A stretch of 42,219 nucleotides of DNA from an uncultured Victivallis sp. (GTDB lineage: Bacteria; Verrucomicrobiota; Lentisphaeria; Victivallales; Victivallaceae), in the NCBI GenBank assembly GCA_944389815.1, contig CALXNS010000023.1, forward strand, positions 1 to 42,219, given 5' to 3'. The first letter of the stretch is position 1; every line of letters begins with the position of its first letter. A program made the translations under genes and the position numbers. The notes under the pieces are model-generated. The model ran no database searches, was not told where the DNA came from, and saw only the letters and a program-made list of their open reading frames with translations. Shown piece after piece: positions 17,394 to 23,459 of the stretch.

Positions 17394-17639
17394 ATGGGAA
17401 AATGGATCCGGAGCGGAAAGTTTCGTCGTCGTCAGCGCGGGCAGGCGTTTGTTGAATATGTGATTCTGGTCGTCGTGGTTGCGCTGGCTGCGCTTTTCGT
17501 GCTGGCGAGCTTCAGCGACCGGCTGCGCGACATGATTACCGGCGTAACCGTTACGCTCGGAGGCCAGCCCGCAGATTCGGCGGATAAAAGCAGCATCGAC
17601 ATCGTTCAGGAACTGGATCAGACCGGTATCGACGAGTAG
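17394..17639 (+). CDS. Tiny type IV/Flp pilin-like protein B
   Basis: An 81-residue protein with a strong ribosome binding site (AAGGGAGGA, 17377-17385). A very basic leader of about 17 residues ends in RG, followed by QAFVEYVILVVVVALAALFVL, giving Glu at +5 and Tyr at +6 of the predicted mature protein, as in type IV and Flp pilins. The mature tail is short, polar and acidic. The shared layout with the preceding small gene suggests a duplicated pilin pair. Localisation after processing would be inner membrane or an exported filament. The gene is followed by an inverted repeat that can end transcription. Confidence 0.7.
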   Translation: MGKWIRSGKFRRRQRGQAFVEYVILVVVVALAALFVLASFSDRLRDMITGVTVTLGGQPADSADKSSIDIVQELDQTGIDE

Positions 17640-17730
17640 ATAGAGCAATTTTACAAAACTCCATTTCCCCCCGCGTCGGCTCGACCGAACACATGAGAAG
17701 ACGCGGAAATTTCATGTTCATACAGAAAGA

Positions 17731-17769
17731 GGAAACGCATTCTTCAAAGTATCGCAAGAATGCGTTTCC
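17731..17769. terminator. Likely bidirectional terminator hairpin
   Basis: A perfect 14-bp stem (17731-17744 and 17756-17769) with an 11-base loop lies between the convergent pilin-like and secreted-protein genes. The following runs are only mildly T-rich in either direction, but the stem is long and the position is right for both. Confidence 0.65.
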
Positions 17770-17796
17770 CCTTTCATTCGGGAGAATAGCGACAGT

Positions 17797-18180
17797 TCAA
17801 TTGTTGCCGAACAAACCGTTATTCGACTGATTCTGCAATTGGAACTGCTGCAGTTGCTGCATGTCCGTCACCTTCATCCAGGAACCGGATGTCACCTGCG
17901 GCTGATTGGCGCCGACGATCGAAAGTTGAAGCACCCAGACTTCACCGGTCGTCGTATCCAGCCGGAAAATCGCCTTCTGCGTGAAGCCGCCTTCGGCTGT
18001 CACCTCCTGCTGCAAAGTGGAAACATTCACTTCGCCCTGCACGAGCGCGTAACGGGCGGGAACAAATATCTGAGTTCCGCCGCTGCTGCTGTCCGCCCGA
18101 ACAGGAATCGCACTGCCGATTCCGAAGGCGATCGCGCCTGCCGCCGCTGCGGCCAGAGCCGCAATTTGAATTTTGTTCAT
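17797..18180 (-). CDS. Small secreted protein, Gln/Asn-rich tail
   Basis: A 127-residue protein with a clear signal peptide: MNKIQ, a long Ala-rich hydrophobic core and a probable cleavage after VRA or ADS near residue 30. GAGGAGG precedes ATG 18180 by about 10 bases, which rules out longer forms. The mature part holds PARYALVQGEVNV and IFRLDTTTGEVWVL, a two-strand motif (RLDT-TGxVW) that I have seen only in proteins of unknown function. The end is Gln/Asn-rich (QQLQQFQLQNQSNN). It is the last gene of the minus-strand run from metY, though its own promoter is possible. Confidence 0.75.
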   Translation of the reverse strand: MNKIQIAALAAAAAGAIAFGIGSAIPVRADSSSGGTQIFVPARYALVQGEVNVSTLQQEVTAEGGFTQKAIFRLDTTTGEVWVLQLSIVGANQPQVTSGSWMKVTDMQQLQQFQLQNQSNNGLFGNN

Positions 18181-18277
18181 GACACACATCCTCCTCTCGT
18201 TAAGAATTTTGCGGCACGCCGGCATGGCGCGCCGCGTTATCCCGTTTCCCGGGAAGAAAACCGCACTCCGTCAGAAA

Positions 18278-18598
18278 TCAGATTCCGGCGGGGGAGTCCT
18301 CTATGGCGAAAATCGTACAGAATCCACTGATTTCAAAAACATTGCGCACTCCCGGGCGCAATGAACAAAGGGTAAGTTTCGTGCCGCACTCCCGGGCGCG
18401 TTTCGCCAGCATCAGAAATACACGCAATCCGGCGCTGCTGATGAACTCCAGATCCTTCAAATCCACCAGCCAGTTTCCGCCGGAGGCGGACAGACGCGGC
18501 AGAAGCTGCGATTCCGCCGCGGGCGAAGTTTCCGCATCGAGCCTGCCCTGCAAATGAACAATGGTCATTTTGTCTTTCATCTCAAAGCCGATTTCCAT
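18278..18598 (-). CDS. STAS-domain anti-sigma factor antagonist
   Basis: A 106-residue single STAS domain of the SpoIIAA/RsbV type. FISSAGLRVFL carries the conserved Ser that the partner kinase phosphorylates; LVDLKDLEF precedes it as in the family. ATG 18598 is chosen because GGGAG lies about 10 bases upstream; a TTG at 18616 would add six residues. It follows the RsbW-like gene almost directly, so the two probably form a partner-switching pair. Unphosphorylated antagonist normally binds the kinase and frees its target (a sigma factor or another regulator); the target is not in the window. Confidence 0.88.
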   Translation of the reverse strand: MEIGFEMKDKMTIVHLQGRLDAETSPAAESQLLPRLSASGGNWLVDLKDLEFISSAGLRVFLMLAKRARECGTKLTLCSLRPGVRNVFEISGFCTIFAIEDSPAGI

Positions 18599-18602
18599 AT
18601 CT

Positions 18603-19037
18603 TCAATCTCCCGCAACTCCTCCGCCGATTTGAATCTGCAGAATGTTGCGACCGTTTTCCCGCCGGTAAGTCATCTCCTCACTCATCTGTCGAGCCAGAT
18701 GAATTCCGAGCCCGCCGATTGGGCGTTGTTCCAACGGCTCTGCACTGTTGCTGCCCGGGCAATGGTGACGCATCGGATCAAACGGGTGACCGTCATCGCT
18801 CAATTCCACGGTGATTTTCATGTCGCCCCAGCGGATTACGACCTCAATTTCATGCACTTTCGAGTCGTCATAACCGTATTTGATGATGTTGGAAATCATC
18901 TCTTCCAGAACCAGCCCCAATCGATATGCCTGCCGTTCATTCAGCCGCGCGTAACCGGGAAGACCGCGGAGTTCTTCCAGAAAACGGCTCAAGGCGGAGA
19001 AATCGTTTTGAACACGGTATCTCAGGATTTGTTCCAT
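18603..19037 (-). CDS. RsbW/SpoIIAB-like serine kinase, anti-sigma regulatory factor
   Basis: A 144-residue GHKL ATPase (148 if the TTG at 19049 is used). The N-box LVLEEMISNIIKYGY, the G1 box LSDDGHPFDP and the G2 box GGLGIHLARQM are intact. Proteins of this type phosphorylate a STAS antagonist and hold a sigma factor or other partner inactive. The STAS gene begins 4 bases after this one ends. Neither start has a good ribosome binding site, and a hairpin lies just upstream (19054-19092). No PP2C phosphatase or sigma factor gene is nearby. Confidence 0.88.
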   Translation of the reverse strand: MEQILRYRVQNDFSALSRFLEELRGLPGYARLNERQAYRLGLVLEEMISNIIKYGYDDSKVHEIEVVIRWGDMKITVELSDDGHPFDPMRHHCPGSNSAEPLEQRPIGGLGIHLARQMSEEMTYRRENGRNILQIQIGGGVAGD

Positions 19038-19053
19038 GACTTCCGACAAAGAA

Positions 19054-19092
19054 ATTCCGGCGCGGCTTCATCTTGATGCTTCGCGCCGGAAT
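19054..19092 (-). terminator. Hairpin ahead of the RsbW-like gene, probable terminator or attenuator
   Basis: Perfect 11-bp arms ATTCCGGCGCG (19054-19064) and CGCGCCGGAAT (19082-19092), 17-base loop. On the minus strand the stem is followed by TTTCTTTGTC, a moderate T-tail. It lies between the microprotein gene and the RsbW-like gene, leaving under 20 bases before the latter's start. Confidence 0.55.
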
Positions 19093-19101
19093 CGATTTTC
19101 A

Positions 19102-19200
19102 TTATTCGCCTCGTTTCGCCCGTTTTTCCGCCCGTTTCTCCTTCAGCGTCTTCGTCGGCTGCTTCTTGGTTTCCTTTTTGGCATCCATTCCTTTGCTCAT
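19102..19200 (-). CDS. 32-residue lysine-rich microprotein
   Basis: A very short gene with an excellent ribosome binding site (AAAGGAGG about 8 bases before ATG 19200). The product starts MSKGMDAKKETKKQPTKT and ends in KRAKRGE; roughly half its residues are Lys, Arg or Glu, and it has no hydrophobic segment. Small soluble proteins of this kind, with KKETKK and a KTxKEKRA stretch, occur in many bacteria and remain uncharacterised; RNA or DNA binding is only a guess from charge. It follows metY by 15 bases and is probably cotranscribed, with a hairpin after it. Confidence 0.7.
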   Translation of the reverse strand: MSKGMDAKKETKKQPTKTLKEKRAEKRAKRGE

Positions 19201-19215
19201 GAGACTGTCCTCCTT

Positions 19216-20493
19216 TCAAGCTTGGTTTAACGCCTGGTCGAAGTCGGCCTTGAGGTCTTCTATATTCTCAATTCCGACGGATAAGCGGATCATATCCGGT
19301 GAAACTCCGGCCGCAACCAGTTCCTCGTCTGTCAGCTGCCGATGCGTCATGCTTGCCGGGTGCAGCACGCCGGTACGCACATCGGCCACATGAACAACGA
19401 TCGCCGCAAGTTTCAAGGCGTTCATGACCTTTTCGCCGGCGGCTTTCCCGCCCTTCACTCCGAAACAGAGCACGCCCGATGCGCCGCGCGGCAGATATTT
19501 GCACGCCATCTCGTATTCCGGACTCGATTTCAACCCGGGATAATTCACCCAGCTCACCTTGGGATGTTTCTCCAGAAATTCCGCCAACGCCAATGCATTC
19601 GAACTGTGCCGTTCCATCCGCAGCGCCAGCGTCTCCAGTCCGACGTTGCTCAGGAAGGCGTTGAACGGCGACTGCCCGATGCCGAGATCGCGGATGTACT
19701 GCACCCGCAATTTCACCGAATACGGCGCCGTCGGGAAATTTTTCGTGTAAATCAAACCGTGATACGCCGGATCCGGTTCGGTAAACTCCGGGAATTTTCC
19801 GTTCGTCCAGTCGAACGATCCCTTTTCAATGATGATTCCGCCGATGGCCAGCGCGTGTCCATCGGTGTATTTTGACGTCGAATGCACTACGATGTCGGCT
19901 CCGTACTCGAACGGACGACACAGATACGCGGTCGGAAACGTGTTGTCCACGATCAGCGGTACGCCCGCCCGATGCGCCGCAGAGGCGAAACGTTCCACAT
20001 CGAGAACAACCAGCGCCGGATTGGCCAGCATCTCCGCAAAAACGGCCTTGGTTTCAGGGCGGATCGCCCGGAGGATTTCCGCCTCGTCGGCCCGAGGAGA
20101 AACGAACGTTACGGAAATCCCCATTTTCTTCAGCGTGTTGGTCATGAGCGAAACCGTTCCGCCGTAGAGACTTGACGCCGCAACCACGTGATCGCCGGCG
20201 GAAGCGATGTTCAAAATCGAAAAGGCGCTCGCCGACTGTCCCGCACTCAGCGCACATGCCGCGACTCCTCCTTCCAGCGCGGCCATCTTCTTCTCGAACC
20301 AGTCCACGGTCGGATTGGCCAGACGGGTATAGAAAAATCCCTCCCGCTTCAAATCGAAGAGATCGGCCACACTCTGGGCGTCATCATATTTATAGGTCGT
20401 GCTCTGCACAATCGGCATGACACGCGGTTCGCCGTTGCCGGGTTCGTATCCGGCCTGAACGGCCTTGGTTTCAAATTTCCAGTTCTGATCCAT
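19216..20493 (-). CDS. metY: O-acetylhomoserine sulfhydrylase (MetY type)
   Basis: A 425-residue PLP enzyme of the Cys/Met metabolism family that makes homocysteine (or methionine) from O-acetylhomoserine and sulfide. Visible are the YTRLANPTVDWFEKKMAALEGG segment, the SAGQSA loop, the PLP-ring Tyr in SLYGGT, VDNTFPTAYLCRP with the PLP Asp, and the PLP lysine in HSTSKYTDGHA. The length and the RxANPT form fit O-acetylhomoserine sulfhydrylase better than cystathionine enzymes. GGAGGA lies upstream of ATG 20493. It has its own promoter within a 15-bp inverted repeat; no SAM riboswitch fits the short leader. Confidence 0.92.
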   Translation of the reverse strand: MDQNWKFETKAVQAGYEPGNGEPRVMPIVQSTTYKYDDAQSVADLFDLKREGFFYTRLANPTVDWFEKKMAALEGGVAACALSAGQSASAFSILNIASAGDHVVAASSLYGGTVSLMTNTLKKMGISVTFVSPRADEAEILRAIRPETKAVFAEMLANPALVVLDVERFASAAHRAGVPLIVDNTFPTAYLCRPFEYGADIVVHSTSKYTDGHALAIGGIIIEKGSFDWTNGKFPEFTEPDPAYHGLIYTKNFPTAPYSVKLRVQYIRDLGIGQSPFNAFLSNVGLETLALRMERHSSNALALAEFLEKHPKVSWVNYPGLKSSPEYEMACKYLPRGASGVLCFGVKGGKAAGEKVMNALKLAAIVVHVADVRTGVLHPASMTHRQLTDEELVAAGVSPDMIRLSVGIENIEDLKADFDQALNQA

Positions 20494-20536
20494 GATTCCT
20501 TGTCCTCCTCCATATCACGTATGGTAGTTCACAGGG

Positions 20537-20565
20537 AATATAGTACCGGAAGATTTCTTTTGCAA
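20537..20565 (-). promoter_or_regulatory. metY promoter
   Basis: On the minus strand TTGCAA (20560-20565), a 17-base spacer and TATATT (20537-20542). The spacer is almost fully occupied by one arm of the inverted repeat. The leader to ATG 20493 would be about 37 bases. Confidence 0.7.
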
Positions 20566-20584
20566 GCCGGAAATCTTCCGGTAC
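20543..20584. promoter_or_regulatory. Perfect 15-bp inverted repeat around the metY -35, candidate operator
   Basis: Arms GTACCGGAAGATTTC (20543-20557) and GAAATCTTCCGGTAC (20570-20584), separated by 12 bases. One arm fills the -10/-35 spacer and the other is just upstream of the -35. The right arm region also has its own CCGGAA-ATC-TTCCGG palindrome. No T-tract follows on either strand, so a repressor site is likelier than a terminator, although it also lies right after the GH31 stop. Confidence 0.6.
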
Positions 20585-20591
20585 GCGGGAT

Positions 20592-23189
20592 TCACTTGTG
20601 GATTTTGCAATCCTTGATCAGATTTACGGCAATTTTCGTGGATTTCCGTCGGATTTCCATGCCGTCCACCCAGTTGACCGCTTCGCAGAGATTCTGGATT
20701 TCGCGCGGCAGCGACGGAAGTTTCTTCCACAATGCGGCAATCTCGGCGTCAAACGTCTCCGGATGATGGGCGATGCGGTGCGCGGTGTGGCCCAGCTGCT
20801 GTCCGAGCCGTTCATTGTATTTCGTTACGTCACACCCGCCGAGCGAATTGTGCAGGATCGCAACCCGCTCCAGCCGGTTGAACACCCCCTTCAGCCCTGC
20901 GGCCGGGAGCGATTCATCTTCCACTCCGGCATATTCCACGCGGCACTCCACGCCTTTTTCCAGATCGATCACGCCCGCCCGGATGACCGGCCCCATGCTC
21001 GTCGCGTCGTAACGCCACGCGGGCATGGTGTCGTCGTCGTCAAACCGATAACAGAATTTGACCTCCCGGCCATTGATCGTCACCCGGGATGGCGGAACCG
21101 TGCCGGGCAACCGGAATTCCGCCTTCCGCCGCGTAAGGAAGCCGGGGAAGGTGCCGTCGGCATGACGGATTTCAAGTATTCGTGCGGAACCCTCCCGACG
21201 CTGAGCCATCCGGATCCGGGCGAATTTTCCGTCGATGTAGTCGATCGTTTCGCCGTCATCCTCGTAAAGATCGTAGGAGCCGGAACCGCCGGGATAGGCG
21301 GTCATGGTAAGAGAACTGTAGCTTTTCTCATTGAGTCGGGTGCAGACCTGCTGACCGGGAATGACTGCGCCGGGACGAACGAAAAGCGGCACTTCATCAA
21401 GCATATATTTGCGCCGGAGAATTTTGCCGCCTTCAACAAATTCGCCGCGCACCGTGTCATACCATTTCCCCTGCGGCAGATAGAAACGCATCGCGGCAAG
21501 TTCGCTCTCCGGATCGACCGGCACGTGAACCGGAACGACGATCATTTCCGAACCGAAGAAGTAGGCCTGCTTCTCCTTGTAACATTGCGGATCTTCCGGA
21601 TATTCGTAATAAAGCGGGTGACAGAGGCTTACGCCGGTTTCATAGGCACGGCGGTTTTCGCTGTAGATGTAGGGCACCAGCGCGTAACGGTCACGGACGA
21701 CCCGGGTCATCAACGTGCTGAAGGGTTCCGGATAGGCCCAGAAACGGCGTTCGGCGTTGGCGTTCTTGGTCGTATGGGTGCGCATGATCGGCGAATACAT
21801 GCCGAACTGAAGCCAGCGCAGATAAAGCTCCGGGGCGATGTTTCCCGGCATGTGTCCGCCGAGGTCGTGACTCCAGTAACCGTAGAGCACGTTGGCCGCC
21901 GTGGCGGTGAATTCCGGCTGATAGGTCAAAGATTCCCAGGTGGACAGCGTGTCGCCGGAAAATCCAATGACGTACCGTCCCGCGCCGACGCCGCCGAACC
22001 GGCTGAAGATCAGCGGCCGTTTCCGGTCAGGCCGCCGCTGCATGTCCTCCCAGTGGAGATGGTTGATCCACGGCAGCGTGTCGAGTCCGGGAATCGCGGT
22101 GGATTCGCCCTGCTGCCAGTCCATCCACCAGAAATCGACGCCGCGTTTTTCCTCCGGATGGTGGAGTATCTCAAAGTAATACTTCATGTATTTGGGATCG
22201 GTGATGTCGAATGGAACCCGGTCGACTTTCTTCGGATCCAGCCCCATCGCCTTGGCCATGGCTTCGAATTGCGCCTCATGTTTCCCGACGCCCTGAGCGG
22301 GATGAAGGTTGAGCGTAACTTTGCAGCCGCGGCGGTGAAGATTCGCCAGAAATTCCGACGGATCAGGGAAATAGCGCCAGTCCCAGGTGTAACCGGTCCA
22401 GCCTTCCAGGTGCCAGTCCATATCGACGACCATCACGTCGATCGGCGTGCCGGAACGGTCGAATCCGTCGATCAGCGCTTCGATCTCCTGATCGCTGTAG
22501 GCCCAGTAGCGGCTGTACCAGTATCCGAGCGCGAAACGCGGCGGAATCGGCTGGCTGCCGAAAACTTCGGCGGCGTCGTGGAGAGCCGCTTTGTAATCGT
22601 GACCGTAGGCGAGAAGGTAATAATCCTGCCGTTCGATCTGCGTGCGCGGGGCAACCCATTTGCGGCCGTCGGGACGCTGTTCAAGGACGATGTTGGAACT
22701 GTCGTCGATGAGGCTCCAGCCGTCGCGGGAAAGAAACCCTTTGCAAAGTTTGATGCGGGTGCGGTTTTCCATGGGGTTTTCCCAGTTGGAAATGTGATAT
22801 TTCCCGTCATAGCCGTCGAGGGTGCGACAGGTGCCGAGCAAATTTCCGGTGGGAGCGTCTCCGGGATGCCAGACGACTTTTTCGCCGTTCATTTCGAACT
22901 CCGCCCGGAGGTTGCCGCGGTGAAATTTACGCCCGTCGGGGCGGTATTCGATTTTGAGCGCTCCGGAATCGAGCAGGATGCCGTTTGCGTCCTGCTGTAC
23001 GGAAAACTTAACTTCCCCAAGATTGCGATTGAGCACGGCGAGCGTTTCACGATCTTCGAAGACGCCGTCGGCGCTCCATTCCAGACGAACCAGGCGCGGG
23101 GTCAGGAACGTGAAGCGCGCGTTGTCCTTGACGAAGACATTGCCGGGAGCGGCCGGGGCGGTTTTGAATTGCAGTTGTTCGAGCATCAT
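20592..23189 (-). CDS. GH31 alpha-glycosidase (alpha-glucosidase / alpha-xylosidase type)
   Basis: An 865-residue cytoplasmic enzyme (no signal peptide). ATG 23189 is used because AAGGAG lies 10 bases upstream. Residues ~1-230 are the N-terminal beta-sandwich. The (beta/alpha)8 barrel has the nucleophile Asp in FWWMDWQQGE (about 355) and the acid/base Asp in GFSGDT (about 410). Beta domains follow with VPLFVRPGAVIPG and YEDDGET. GH31 enzymes release alpha-linked glucose, xylose or related sugars; the substrate is not readable. The last ~100 residues form a charged helical extension that the family usually lacks. It is divergent from a GH78-like gene and probably coregulated. Confidence 0.93.
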   Translation of the reverse strand: MMLEQLQFKTAPAAPGNVFVKDNARFTFLTPRLVRLEWSADGVFEDRETLAVLNRNLGEVKFSVQQDANGILLDSGALKIEYRPDGRKFHRGNLRAEFEMNGEKVVWHPGDAPTGNLLGTCRTLDGYDGKYHISNWENPMENRTRIKLCKGFLSRDGWSLIDDSSNIVLEQRPDGRKWVAPRTQIERQDYYLLAYGHDYKAALHDAAEVFGSQPIPPRFALGYWYSRYWAYSDQEIEALIDGFDRSGTPIDVMVVDMDWHLEGWTGYTWDWRYFPDPSEFLANLHRRGCKVTLNLHPAQGVGKHEAQFEAMAKAMGLDPKKVDRVPFDITDPKYMKYYFEILHHPEEKRGVDFWWMDWQQGESTAIPGLDTLPWINHLHWEDMQRRPDRKRPLIFSRFGGVGAGRYVIGFSGDTLSTWESLTYQPEFTATAANVLYGYWSHDLGGHMPGNIAPELYLRWLQFGMYSPIMRTHTTKNANAERRFWAYPEPFSTLMTRVVRDRYALVPYIYSENRRAYETGVSLCHPLYYEYPEDPQCYKEKQAYFFGSEMIVVPVHVPVDPESELAAMRFYLPQGKWYDTVRGEFVEGGKILRRKYMLDEVPLFVRPGAVIPGQQVCTRLNEKSYSSLTMTAYPGGSGSYDLYEDDGETIDYIDGKFARIRMAQRREGSARILEIRHADGTFPGFLTRRKAEFRLPGTVPPSRVTINGREVKFCYRFDDDDTMPAWRYDATSMGPVIRAGVIDLEKGVECRVEYAGVEDESLPAAGLKGVFNRLERVAILHNSLGGCDVTKYNERLGQQLGHTAHRIAHHPETFDAEIAALWKKLPSLPREIQNLCEAVNWVDGMEIRRKSTKIAVNLIKDCKIHK
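23063..23090 (-). other. Sequence inside GH31 coding region, no separate feature
   Basis: I checked this stretch as a possible internal signal and see only GH31 coding sequence. It is listed to make clear that the promoter proposed for GH31 lies upstream at 23263-23290. Confidence 0.1.
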
Positions 23190-23262
23190 ATCGGAGAACT
23201 CCTTGCATTGATTTAGTCCGATGGAACGGATTTTGTTGTTGCCGACGATTCTTCTCACTGAT

Positions 23263-23290
23263 AATGTACCCGGCCAGAAGCGGTTTGCAA
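23263..23290 (-). promoter_or_regulatory. Candidate GH31 promoter
   Basis: On the minus strand TTGCAA (23285-23290), a 16-base spacer and TACATT (23263-23268). It leaves a leader of about 65-70 bases before ATG 23189. Confidence 0.45.
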
Positions 23291-23370
23291 TCTGTTTTTT
23301 GAAAAATTTTTTACGATTCACCATGACAAATCTACGATTTTCCTGAATCAGAAAAAATCCTCCCTGCCGC

Positions 23371-23411
23371 TTGAAATAACTTGTACGAGGATTATTTTAC
23401 GAAATAATTTG
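23371..23411 (+). promoter_or_regulatory. Candidate GH78 promoter with direct and inverted repeats
   Basis: TTGAAA (23371-23376), 16 bases, TATTTT (23393-23398). GAAATAAcTTG (23373-23383) is repeated as GAAATAAtTTG (23401-23411), 28 bases apart, and ATTATTT-TACG-AAATAAT (23391-23408) is an inverted repeat over the -10. These are good places for an AraC- or LacI-type regulator of the divergent GH31/GH78 pair. Confidence 0.4.
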
Positions 23412-23459
23412 AAACAATGGATCGAAAGAGCGATATTCAAAAAAAACGCAGGATTCAAT

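Noticed and set aside
18185..18277. A further small gene between the secreted protein and STAS genes
   Set aside because: Only short frames without a ribosome binding site were seen.
20494..20591. SAM riboswitch ahead of metY
   Set aside because: The predicted leader is about 37 bases and the conserved repeat sits over the promoter, not in the transcript.
20598..23216. An 872-codon open frame antisense to the GH31 gene
   Set aside because: It mirrors the GH31 codons and lacks any family motif; the GH31 frame has complete catalytic signatures.
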